A DNA stretch of 64,000 nt, taken from positions 248,001-312,000 of the forward strand of contig NZ_CP113162.1 of assembly GCF_029030725.1 (NCBI RefSeq). The letters are read 5' to 3'. This DNA comes from [Pseudomonas] carboxydohydrogena (GTDB lineage Bacteria; Pseudomonadota; Alphaproteobacteria; Rhizobiales; Xanthobacteraceae). Below, in pieces: positions 9,433 through 16,631 of the stretch (position 1 is its first letter; each line of letters starts with the position of its first letter). Below the pieces are notes generated by a model. It ran no database searches. It had not been told where the DNA came from and worked only from the letters and a program-made list of their open reading frames with translations. A program made the translations under genes and the position numbers.

Positions 9433-10076
9433 CGCACAACGTCATCATTCGAGAAACGCCTGAACGGCTGGATTTTGTGCTGCACGACACCGGCCGCGGC
9501 CAGATCCGACGCAAGTGCGGCAAGCTGTTGAGGGTTCAGGAGCGCCGTGTGGACCGTGGTGCGAATTTCGCAAGTCACGCCGCTGGCGAGGACGTGACGC
9601 AAACTCTCCCGCGCCTTGTCGCCGCTGCCGGGAACGCCGGTGATCCGCGCGTAGTCGTCGAACGCGGCCTTGACGTCGAAGCCGATCCAGTCGATCAGCG
9701 GCAGCACATTGGCCAGCCGTTCGGGATAGGGTCCCGCGCTGTGCAGGCCGATGCGGAAGCCGAGCGCGCGCACCGCGCGCATCGCCTCCGGCAATGTTGC
9801 CTGCAAGGTCGGCTCGCCGCCGGAAAACACCACGCCATCGAGCAGGCCCCGGCGGCTGCCGAGGAACGACATCACGTCTTGCCAGGCGATATCCGTTTCC
9901 GCGTTCGGTGGAATGAGATGCAGGTTGTGACAATAACTGCACGCCCACGGGCAGCCCTGGCTGAAAATCGTCGCGACGAGTTCGCCCGGCCAGTCGCAGG
10001 TGGACAGCCGGACGAATCCGCCGACACGCAATTCAGCGGAGCGCGGCGCGCGTTTCGCTGAAGAACCGGCGTTCAT
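9429..10076 (-). CDS. nrdG: Anaerobic ribonucleotide reductase activating protein (radical SAM)
   Basis: This radical-SAM enzyme uses a [4Fe-4S] cluster and SAM to place a glycyl radical on class III ribonucleotide reductase. The 215-residue protein carries the cluster motif CxxxCxxC in GCPWACSYCHN (about residues 41-51) and the SAM-binding GGEP in VVFSGGEPTLQ. The start codon at 10076 lies inside the preceding 59-codon glycyl-radical ORF (10033-10212), a 44-base overlap in another frame. This suggests coupled translation of the radical-bearing subunit and its activase. It is the last gene of the nrdD - small ORF - nrdG operon. Confidence 0.92.
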   Translation of the reverse strand: MNAGSSAKRAPRSAELRVGGFVRLSTCDWPGELVATIFSQGCPWACSYCHNLHLIPPNAETDIAWQDVMSFLGSRRGLLDGVVFSGGEPTLQATLPEAMRAVRALGFRIGLHSAGPYPERLANVLPLIDWIGFDVKAAFDDYARITGVPGSGDKARESLRHVLASGVTCEIRTTVHTALLNPQQLAALASDLAAAGVVQHKIQPFRRFSNDDVVR

Positions 10077-10212
10077 TGTGCTCGCCTTTTTTGCCGAGAT
10101 TGAACGAGGACACCGGGCGGTGATAGCCCATCACGCGGGTCCAGATCTCGCAGGGCTGGCGCTCGTCGTCGCGCAGCGCGATCCTTTCATCAATCGTTAC
10201 GTGCTGGTTCAT
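10033..10212 (-). CDS. Detached glycyl-radical domain of class III ribonucleotide reductase
   Basis: A 59-codon ORF between nrdD and nrdG. Its sequence contains WTRVMGYHRPVSSFNLGKKG, which aligns with the C-terminal radical loop of NrdD (RVxGYxxP, ... N.GKQ.E). In one-piece NrdD proteins this loop carries the Gly that holds the radical. The large NrdD ORF here stops just after its Cys4-type zinc site and lacks this loop. The small ORF has its own ribosome site (AAAGGAG), seven bases before its ATG and 15 bases after the nrdD stop. It is therefore a real split gene and not a simple frameshift. It must join NrdD as a separate chain for a working enzyme; that step is inferred. Confidence 0.88.
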   Translation of the reverse strand: MNQHVTIDERIALRDDERQPCEIWTRVMGYHRPVSSFNLGKKGEHNERRFFSETRAALR

Positions 10213-10224
10213 CCTTGTCTCCTT

Positions 10225-12276
10225 TCAATGCGCGGCCGCCTGCCGCTTGGTTGCGAGCCGTTCGGCGTCGCATTTCGGACAGAAGGCGTGTTCGCCTTCG
10301 AGATAGCCGTGGGTCGGGCAGATCGAGAATGTCGGCGTCACCGTGATGTAGGGCAGGTGGAAACGCGTCAGCGCGCGCTGCACCAGCTTCTTGCACGCCG
10401 CCCCCGATGACAGGCGAGAGCCCATATAAAGGTGCAGCACCGTTCCGCCGGTGTACTTGCATTGCAGTTCGTCCTGCCGCTCCAGCGCCTCAAACGGATC
10501 GTCGGTGAAGCCGACCGGAAGCTGGCTCGAATTGGTGTAGTAGGGATTTTCGTCCGTGCCCGCTTGCAGGATGCCGGGATAGCGTTTGCGGTCTTCCTTT
10601 GCGAAGCGATAGGTGGTGCCTTCCGCGGGCGTCGCTTCGAGATTGAACAGGTTGCCGGTCGCCTCCTGAAATTCCCTGATGCGCGCGCGCACATGGTCGA
10701 GCAGGCGCACCGCGAAGGCGTGGCCCCATGGCGTGGTGATGTTCTCGCAATCGGCGGTGAAGTTGCGGATCATCTCGTTGACGCCGTTGACGCCGAGCGT
10801 GGCGAAGTGATTGCGCAGCGTGCCGAGATAGCGCTTGCTGTAGGGAAACAGCCCGTCGTCCATGTAGCGCTGCACAACTTTGCGCTTGATCTCGAGGCTG
10901 TTGCGGCCGATCTCCAGCAGCGCGTCGAGGCGGTGGAATAAACCTTCCCCGTCGCCGCGATAGAGGTAGCCGAGCCGCGCGCAGTTCACCGTGACGACGC
11001 CGATCGAGCCGGTCTGCTCGGCGCTGCCGAACAGGCCGTTGCCGCGCTTCAACAACTCGGTGAGATCGAGTTGCAGACGGCAGCACATCGAGCGGATCAT
11101 GTTCGGTTTGAGTTCGGAATTGATGAAGTTCTGGAAATACGGCAGGCCGTATTTCGCCGTCATCTCGAACAGGCGGCCGGCGTTCTCGCTGTCCCACGGG
11201 AAATCGGCGGCGATGTTGTAGGTCGGGATCGGGAAGGTGAAGACGCGGCCTTTGGCGTCGCCTTTGGTCATCACCTCCATGTAGGCGCGGTTGATCATGT
11301 CCATTTCGGATTGCAGATCGCCGTAGGTGAAGCCCATCTCCTCGCCGCCGATCACCGGCACCTGATCGCGCAGGTCCTCGGGACAGGTCCAGTCGAAGGT
11401 GAGATTGGTGAAAGGGGTCTGCGTGCCCCAGCGCGAGGGGACGTTGAGGTTGTAGATCAGCTCCTGAATCGATTGCAGCACCTCGGCATAATCCAGCCGG
11501 TCCTTGCGGATGAACGGCGCCATGTAGGTGTCGAACGAACTGAACGCCTGCGCGCCCGCCCATTCGTTTTGCAGGGTTCCGAGAAAATTCACGATCTGCC
11601 CGACAGCGCTGGACAGATGCTTCGGCGGTCCTGCTTCCACTTTCCCCGGCACGCCGTTGAGGCCTTCGGTTAACAGCGTGCGCAGCGACCAGCCGGCGCA
11701 ATAGCCAGCCAGCATGTCGAGATCGTGGATATGAATATCGCCCTCGCGATGCGCCTCCCCGATCTCCGGCGGATAGACATGCGACAGCCAGTAGTTCGCG
11801 ACCACCTTGCCTGAGAGATTGAGGATCAGCCCGCCGAGCGAATAGCCCTGATTGGCGTTGGCGTTGACGCGCCAGTCGCTGCGGTCGAGATATTCGTTGA
11901 TGGAGGACGCGACATCGACCATGGTCTTGCGGTCGGCCCGCGCCTGTCCGCGCTTCTCGCGATAGACGATGTAAGCGCGCGCAGTCGCGGCATGGCCCGC
12001 CGCGATCAGCACACCTTCGACAATGTCCTGGATGTCCTCGATCCCCGGCGTGCTGTTTGCGAAGCGTGTGCCGATGGTGCGCGCGGCCTCGTGCGTGAGA
12101 CGATCCGACTCGTCATCGCCCAATGCGCCCGTCGCCTGTCCGGCGCGCGCGATCGCGGAGCGAATCCGGTTGAGGTCGAAAGGCGAGGACGCGCCGTCGC
12201 GCCTGATGACGAGAGACGGCAAAGCGAGCGGGGGTAGGTGCGCTTCGGCTTGATCATGCGAAACAGAGAGAGACAT
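10225..12276 (-). CDS. nrdD: Anaerobic (class III) ribonucleoside-triphosphate reductase, large part
   Basis: Reduces ribonucleotides to deoxyribonucleotides without oxygen. The 683-residue protein starts with an ATP-cone (LVIRRDGASSPFDLNRIRSAIARAG). The ten-stranded barrel of the family follows, with IHDLDMLAGYCAGWS, NAPSRWG-type NVPSRWGTQTPFTN, a MCCRLQLDL cysteine pair and GSIGVVTVNCARLGYLYRG. The C-terminus has the zinc site, CPTHGYLEGEHAFCPKCD, and then stops. The glycyl-radical loop is encoded by the next ORF. The ATG at 12276 is preferred because AGGAGGTG stands before it; a longer reading to 12453 would run through the riboswitch. A cobalamin riboswitch and an FNR/FixK box lie upstream. 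Confidence 0.95.
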   Translation of the reverse strand: MSLSVSHDQAEAHLPPLALPSLVIRRDGASSPFDLNRIRSAIARAGQATGALGDDESDRLTHEAARTIGTRFANSTPGIEDIQDIVEGVLIAAGHAATARAYIVYREKRGQARADRKTMVDVASSINEYLDRSDWRVNANANQGYSLGGLILNLSGKVVANYWLSHVYPPEIGEAHREGDIHIHDLDMLAGYCAGWSLRTLLTEGLNGVPGKVEAGPPKHLSSAVGQIVNFLGTLQNEWAGAQAFSSFDTYMAPFIRKDRLDYAEVLQSIQELIYNLNVPSRWGTQTPFTNLTFDWTCPEDLRDQVPVIGGEEMGFTYGDLQSEMDMINRAYMEVMTKGDAKGRVFTFPIPTYNIAADFPWDSENAGRLFEMTAKYGLPYFQNFINSELKPNMIRSMCCRLQLDLTELLKRGNGLFGSAEQTGSIGVVTVNCARLGYLYRGDGEGLFHRLDALLEIGRNSLEIKRKVVQRYMDDGLFPYSKRYLGTLRNHFATLGVNGVNEMIRNFTADCENITTPWGHAFAVRLLDHVRARIREFQEATGNLFNLEATPAEGTTYRFAKEDRKRYPGILQAGTDENPYYTNSSQLPVGFTDDPFEALERQDELQCKYTGGTVLHLYMGSRLSSGAACKKLVQRALTRFHLPYITVTPTFSICPTHGYLEGEHAFCPKCDAERLATKRQAAAH

Positions 12277-12307
12277 CGGCACCTCCTGATGCGGAAGGCG
12301 GATGCCG
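12277..12307 (-). promoter_or_regulatory. Possible SD-sequestering hairpin of the nrdD leader
   Basis: In the leader RNA, CGGCATCC (near 12307-12300) can pair with the stretch GGTGCCG just before the nrdD ATG. The helix would bury part of the AGGAGG ribosome site. This is the kind of switch element expected between a cobalamin aptamer and a gene controlled at translation. Only a simple pairing by eye supports it, and no alternative anti-sequestering pairing was worked out. Confidence 0.35.
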
Positions 12308-12389
12308 AAAGGCGCGCATGAACAATGCGGAGAGAAACCGCAGACGAACACGCGACCGCCGGACTCCCCGCCCGTGGACGTTCTGGTGT

Positions 12390-12560
12390 CGCGGCAGGTC
12401 TCCTGGCTTGCAGGTCGGCGTCGATTCCAGTCTTCCCGAAGCGATGATCGCATCAGTGACGTGGTTGGAATCGACTCGCTGCTGACAGTTGCGGGGGCAG
12501 CGCCGGATTTGCCGCTGTCGCGGGTTCACCGGCTTCCCTCTTAGCTACTAAATCTTGCGA
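12390..12560 (-). ncRNA. Cobalamin (B12) riboswitch upstream of nrdD
   Basis: Read on the minus strand the leader shows the conserved blocks of the cobalamin aptamer in order: AGGGAAGCCGGTGAA, then GCTGCCCCCGCAACTGT, then a variant of the B12 box (GTCACTG), then GGGAAGACTGG, and at the end AAGCCAGGAGACCTGCC. It lies about 115 bases upstream of the nrdD start with no gene between. Family knowledge: adenosylcobalamin binding normally turns the downstream gene off. Class I or III reductases are a known target in bacteria that also own the B12-dependent class II enzyme. No class II gene is visible in this window. Confidence 0.93.
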
Positions 12561-12611
12561 CTCAGTAGAACCGAGACCCATGCATTTAGTGTTATCTCGG
12601 CAAAATTGTCA

Positions 12612-12625
12612 TTGATCGCAATCAA
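12612..12625 (-). promoter_or_regulatory. FNR/FixK-type box TTGAT-CGCA-ATCAA
   Basis: A perfect palindrome TTGATCGCAATCAA matches the FNR/FixK consensus (TTGAT-N4-ATCAA) at every fixed base. It lies about 50 bases upstream of the riboswitch on the nrdD side. With the box centre at -41.5, transcription would start near 12577, just ahead of the aptamer, which is the class II activator position. In this family FixK2/FNR/AadR regulators act when oxygen is low, so activation of nrdD without oxygen is the natural reading. Confidence 0.8.
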
Positions 12626-12666
12626 ACCGCTTCATCGGGCCTGCCCGCGAAAGCGCCGGGCGCTCT

Positions 12667-12767
12667 CTATCGCGATGTGACCACGGCCGCGTGCCGACCG
12701 AGACGCGCGCGAACGGGCCGGTGATGACGGGATTGTATATCCACGCAGCCATGGAAGATGTCGCTGC
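12667..12767 (-). pseudogene. Remnant of the 3' end of an L,D-transpeptidase gene
   Basis: About 100 bases closely match the 3' end of the intact L,D-transpeptidase gene at 16632-16735, in the same orientation. In one frame the remnant reads WIYNPVITGPFARVSVGT, against RMYNPDITDLFERVSVGT in the intact protein. After a one-base loss the other frame keeps V-T-S-R-stop at exactly the same end point. The catalytic Cys region is not kept (SSMAA for SYGC) and no start or N-terminus remains. By eye there are about ten differences in the best 75 positions. It is a decayed, displaced gene end lying between nrdD and the TonB receptor. Upstream and downstream of it, from 12626 to 12966, I see no other gene. 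Confidence 0.8.
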
Positions 12768-12966
12768 CGCACGCGGCTTGCCGCAGCAACGGCGCTTCGG
12801 ACGATCATCGGGAAACGGAAGATCGAACGCCAGCTTCAATCCGATCGAAAAGAAAGCCGCTTGAATTCGACCTTTTCGCGCGCCGCGTTTTCCTTAGAGG
12901 CATTCCATTTTTATAGCGCATCAAGCGTTGTATCTGTTGCCGCGCAGCTTGCTTCCACCACCTGGA

Positions 12967-15297
12967 ATGTTTTCCGTGACGCGCAATTTCAATCTTCGAC
13001 TCAAAGATGTCTCCTGCTTCTCGTTGAATGGAAACAAGAGATGCCTGCTCGCCAGCGCGGCGGTTCTTTTTGCAAGTTTCTCGATTCTTCCGCATGGCGC
13101 TTACGCACAGGAACGCCAGGAACTCCCGGCTTTGACCATCGACGCTCCAAAGCCGAACTCCAAAAGAGTCAAACCAAGACCGTCGCCCAATCGTGTGCAA
13201 GCGGCTCGCCGGCAGAATCGTAACCCAAGCCCCGTGCCACCCACGGCCTCCGAACGTGCAGCGGCGGCGGCAGTGAAATTGAACGAGGCAAAGCTGGGAT
13301 ATCGGGCGATGCCAAGCGCCACGACGTTACGCACAGGCGCGGCGCCACTCGATACGGCTCAGTCGGTAAATGTCGTCCCGGAGCAAGTTCTGAAGGATCA
13401 GCTGCCGCGTTATCTTGATGATGCGCTCGGAAACATATCCGGCATCACCCAAACGAATACGCTCGCGGGCACCCAAGACGCCATTATCCGCCGTGGCTTT
13501 GGCGATAACCGCGACGGATCGATCATGCGTAACGGGATGCCGCTGGTGCAAGGCCGCAGCCTTGGTCCGAGTGTCGAAAGCGTGGAAGTCCTGAAGGGAC
13601 CGGCATCGCTGCTTTACGGCATTCAATCTCCAGGCGGCATCGTCAATACGATCAGTAAACAGCCTGAGTTGTACCAGCATGGATCGGTTACCTTGCTGGG
13701 GTCCACGTTCGGGGGCGGAAAGAACGGCGCGAACGGAATCTTCGACATCACGGGCCCGATTGGCGACAACGGGCTGGCCTATCGTTTTATAGGCTATGGA
13801 ATGGACGAGGATTACTGGCGCAATTTCGGCCGTAACCGCGAAATGCTGGTGGCTCCGTCGCTCGCATGGTACGGCGAGAACACCACGATCAAATTGAACT
13901 ATGAGCATCGTGAATTCAGCTACCCGTTCAACCGGGGCACTGCATTTGTCAACGGCTCACCGCTGCCGATTCCCGCGACGCGGCGGCTGGACGAGCCCTT
14001 CAATAAGTTCTGGGGCCGCTCCGATCTCGTTCAAACGTCGCTCGAACATAAATTCAATGAAGATTGGAAGATTACGGCAGCCTACACCTATAACGCCGAG
14101 AGCTACGACGCCAATCAGCTTCGCGCCACTTCGGTCGATGTCAATACCGGCATCGAAAAGCGCAGCAATGACGGCACGCATGGCGCGCTTAGCTATATCA
14201 ATTACGGGACCAGTTACCTCAACGGCCGCGTCTGGACGGGCGATATCCTTAACGAGGTGATGCTTGGCTTCGATGCGCAAGACCGAACGATCTACAGAGC
14301 GGACCTCATCCGGCAGGCAGCGCCCAACTTCAATTTCTACAATCCGGTTTATGGCCTGATTCAGCCCGGCACCACCGTGTCTCCATCCGACAGCGATCAA
14401 ACCGATAAATTATCCACGCGGTCGATCTTCCTCCAGGACACGCTGCATCTGACCAACTGGTTCTATTTGGTGGGAGGCTTGCGCTGGATGGAATACGACC
14501 AGTTGGCGGGGAAGGGCCGTCCCTTCGTCACCAACACCGATTTAAGCGGAAGTAAAATTCTTCCGCTCGGCGGGGCGATCCTGAAGCTCAACGATCAAGT
14601 ATCGCTCTATGCAAGCTATACTCAATCGCTTCAACCCACATCGACGATCGCGCCACTCACTGGCGGCTTTGTTATCGATTCCAACGTCGCTCCCGAGGAG
14701 GGCACTCAATGGGAAGCAGGCATGAAATTCGATTTCAACAAGCGCCTGTCAGGCACGATAGCCTGGTACGACATCGACAAAAGGAACGTGCTGGTTTCGC
14801 AATTCAATTCATCGACGGGGCTCAACGAATACCGGACCGCGGGCAAGGTCCGGTCCCGAGGAGCGGAAATCGATGTCACGGGCAGGCTGACCGACAACTG
14901 GAGCATGATTGGAAGTTACGGTTACACCGATGCAGTCGTGACTCAGGATCCGGTCTTCATCGGGAACCGGTTGCAGAACGTGGCCATGAACACGGCCTCG
15001 CTCTTTCTGGTTTATGATTTCGGAACGATGCTGCCGGGGCGGCTGCGTATCGGCGGCGGCGCCCGTTACGTGGGGGATCGCCCCGGAGATAACGCCAACA
15101 CCTTTGTTCTTCCGGCGTACACAGTGGCGGACGCTTTTGCCACTTACGAGACGAAGTACGATCACACGCCTGTCGTCTACCAGTTCAACATCAAGAACAT
15201 GTTTAACACCGTCTATTACCCATCCGCCGTCAACTCCCTGAACGTGGCGATGGGAGACGCAAGGCGCTTCTCGCTTTCCGCGACCGTAAAGTTCTAG
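12967..15297 (+). CDS. TonB-dependent siderophore receptor
   Basis: An outer-membrane beta-barrel that takes up a ferric siderophore with energy from TonB-ExbBD. From the ATG at 12967 it has 776 residues; a longer start at 12928 is open but has no better ribosome site. The signal peptide ends near HGAYAQE. A lysine/proline-rich linker follows, then the plug (TAQSVNVVPEQVLKDQ, SVEVLKGPASLLYGIQSPGG, GGIVNTISKQP) and the barrel, with the usual terminal aromatic in SATVKF. No STN signalling domain is seen, so it is a plain receptor of the FhuE/FoxA kind. The ligand cannot be told. Base composition is visibly less GC-rich than the flanking backbone genes. Confidence 0.93.
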   Translation: MFSVTRNFNLRLKDVSCFSLNGNKRCLLASAAVLFASFSILPHGAYAQERQELPALTIDAPKPNSKRVKPRPSPNRVQAARRQNRNPSPVPPTASERAAAAAVKLNEAKLGYRAMPSATTLRTGAAPLDTAQSVNVVPEQVLKDQLPRYLDDALGNISGITQTNTLAGTQDAIIRRGFGDNRDGSIMRNGMPLVQGRSLGPSVESVEVLKGPASLLYGIQSPGGIVNTISKQPELYQHGSVTLLGSTFGGGKNGANGIFDITGPIGDNGLAYRFIGYGMDEDYWRNFGRNREMLVAPSLAWYGENTTIKLNYEHREFSYPFNRGTAFVNGSPLPIPATRRLDEPFNKFWGRSDLVQTSLEHKFNEDWKITAAYTYNAESYDANQLRATSVDVNTGIEKRSNDGTHGALSYINYGTSYLNGRVWTGDILNEVMLGFDAQDRTIYRADLIRQAAPNFNFYNPVYGLIQPGTTVSPSDSDQTDKLSTRSIFLQDTLHLTNWFYLVGGLRWMEYDQLAGKGRPFVTNTDLSGSKILPLGGAILKLNDQVSLYASYTQSLQPTSTIAPLTGGFVIDSNVAPEEGTQWEAGMKFDFNKRLSGTIAWYDIDKRNVLVSQFNSSTGLNEYRTAGKVRSRGAEIDVTGRLTDNWSMIGSYGYTDAVVTQDPVFIGNRLQNVAMNTASLFLVYDFGTMLPGRLRIGGGARYVGDRPGDNANTFVLPAYTVADAFATYETKYDHTPVVYQFNIKNMFNTVYYPSAVNSLNVAMGDARRFSLSATVKF

Positions 15298-15305
15298 GTG
15301 CCAGC

Positions 15306-15328
15306 TTGCAAAAATAGCCGTTTTGCAA
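15306..15328. other. Inverted repeat between TonB receptor and PepSY genes
   Basis: TTGCAAAA (15306-15313) and TTTTGCAA (15321-15328) form a perfect 8-bp stem with a 7-base loop in the gap between the two cistrons. It could protect mRNA or partly stop transcription after the receptor gene. No U-run follows. The role is inferred. Confidence 0.4.
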
Positions 15329-15358
15329 CCATGGCGGCCACGGTCCCATAGGGATTTC

Positions 15359-16573
15359 ATGTCAAAATCCTCAACCAAAGCTGTTCTGCTGGAAGTTCAT
15401 TCCATTGCCGGCCTGGCACTTTCTCTGCTGCTGGCTCTGGTCGCCTTGACGGGCGCAACGATGAGCTTCGAGGATGAAATTCAGGCGGCCTTGAATGCCG
15501 GGATGACGCGTGTCGAAGCCCGCGCCGAGCCAAAATTGATGCCGGGTGAATTGATCGCACGGGTGCAGCAGACCTTCGGCGCCAATAAAATATCGTCGTT
15601 GACGATAACCGGCAACACGACCTCGGCGGTACGCATTCGGTTCGCTCCCGATGAGCGCCGGGTCCGCCCTTCTTCGGTCTATGTCGATCCATACGATGCA
15701 AGAGTCATCGGGACTCCCGTTGGAGAAGGCTTTTTCATCACGGTGCGCAAGCTGCACCGTTGGCTGCTCATACCGGGTGATGCCAAGGGTTATGGCAGGC
15801 CGATTACCGGCATTGGCGCAATTGGCCTGATCCTGATGTTGCTTTCGGGCCTTGTTCTGCGCTGGCCTCGCCGGGCACGCAGCATTGGGGCCTGGCTTAA
15901 GCCGGGCTTTGCCTTGCGCGGCCGCGGTCTCCACCGATCGCTCCACGCCGTCTTTGGCACATGGGTGCTCCTGATCTACCTCGTAATAGCGCTGACGGGA
16001 CTTTGGTATTCGTTCGACTGGTACAGACAGGGAGCGGTCTGGCTCCTGTCCCATCCATCTTCCAGCACCACGGCCAAGGCGGTGCGGAGCCCGGAGCCGC
16101 CTGAAAAGTCAGGAGGCAAGTTCGTTATTTCTTCGTCAGATCTGGATCGCGTATGGGCGGCGTTTCTTGAGAAGCAAACCCAGGGATTTGCCATTGCTCA
16201 AATGACCCTGCCGACCGGGTCTAGTAAAATCGTGCGCATCAGGTCCTGGCCATACGATGGCAGCAGCGGCGAGCGAGACGAGTTCAGGGTCAATGCCGCC
16301 ACGGCAAAAATCGTTTCTTCGGAACTTTACGCCGAGAAAGGATTCGGCGATCGAATCCTTGCGCGCGTGCTGGACATCCATCGCGGCAGTATTCTCGGCT
16401 GGCCTGGAAAACTGCTTTTCATGCTCGCGGCATTGATGATGCCGCTTTTTGTTGTCACCGGTTTGCTGTTGTATCTTTCGCGCCGCCGCCACAAGCAGCT
16501 TTCCCGCGTCGTGCGTGACGATCCGATTCAGATCGGGCGCCGGGAAAACTGGGCGAACGACTCGAAATTCTAG
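15359..16573 (+). CDS. PepSY-associated transmembrane protein, putative siderophore-iron reductase
   Basis: A 404-residue inner-membrane protein with the PepSY-TM layout. The first helix (HSIAGLALSLLLALVALTGATMSF) is followed by a periplasmic PepSY-like region, then helices near 155-175 (ITGIGAIGLILMLLSGLVLRWP) and 195-220 (LHRSLHAVFGTWVLLIYLVIALTGLWYSF), a second PepSY region, and a final helix pair near 365-385. Histidines in HRWLLI, LHRSLHAVFG and LDIHRGSILG are the expected heme ligands. Relatives beside TonB receptors (FoxB, FpvG type) release iron from siderophores by reduction. The ATG at 15359 has AGGGA before it. Its place 60 bases after the receptor supports this role. Confidence 0.85.
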   Translation: MSKSSTKAVLLEVHSIAGLALSLLLALVALTGATMSFEDEIQAALNAGMTRVEARAEPKLMPGELIARVQQTFGANKISSLTITGNTTSAVRIRFAPDERRVRPSSVYVDPYDARVIGTPVGEGFFITVRKLHRWLLIPGDAKGYGRPITGIGAIGLILMLLSGLVLRWPRRARSIGAWLKPGFALRGRGLHRSLHAVFGTWVLLIYLVIALTGLWYSFDWYRQGAVWLLSHPSSSTTAKAVRSPEPPEKSGGKFVISSSDLDRVWAAFLEKQTQGFAIAQMTLPTGSSKIVRIRSWPYDGSSGERDEFRVNAATAKIVSSELYAEKGFGDRILARVLDIHRGSILGWPGKLLFMLAALMMPLFVVTGLLLYLSRRRHKQLSRVVRDDPIQIGRRENWANDSKF

Positions 16574-16587
16574 ATTTGTGGCCAGCC

Positions 16588-16604
16588 GCCCGCCTTCGGC
16601 GGGC
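16588..16604. terminator. Hairpin between convergent PepSY and L,D-transpeptidase genes
   Basis: GCCCGCC-TTC-GGCGGGC forms a 7-bp GC stem in the 58-base gap where the two genes converge. The run after it (TGTGCCCTTT) is only weakly U-rich, so it is a plausible but not a strong two-way terminator. Confidence 0.45.
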
Positions 16605-16631
16605 TGTGCCCTTTAAGGACGCCGTTCGTGG

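Noticed and set aside
10033-10230. nrdD as a frameshifted or sequencing-broken single gene
   Set aside because: The large ORF has a clean stop, followed by AAAGGAG and an ATG at normal spacing. The small ORF has a complete start and end, so a designed split is the better reading.
12302-12544. Open frames on both strands inside the nrdD leader
   Set aside because: They overlap the cobalamin aptamer, whose conserved blocks explain the sequence, and lack ribosome sites and family features.
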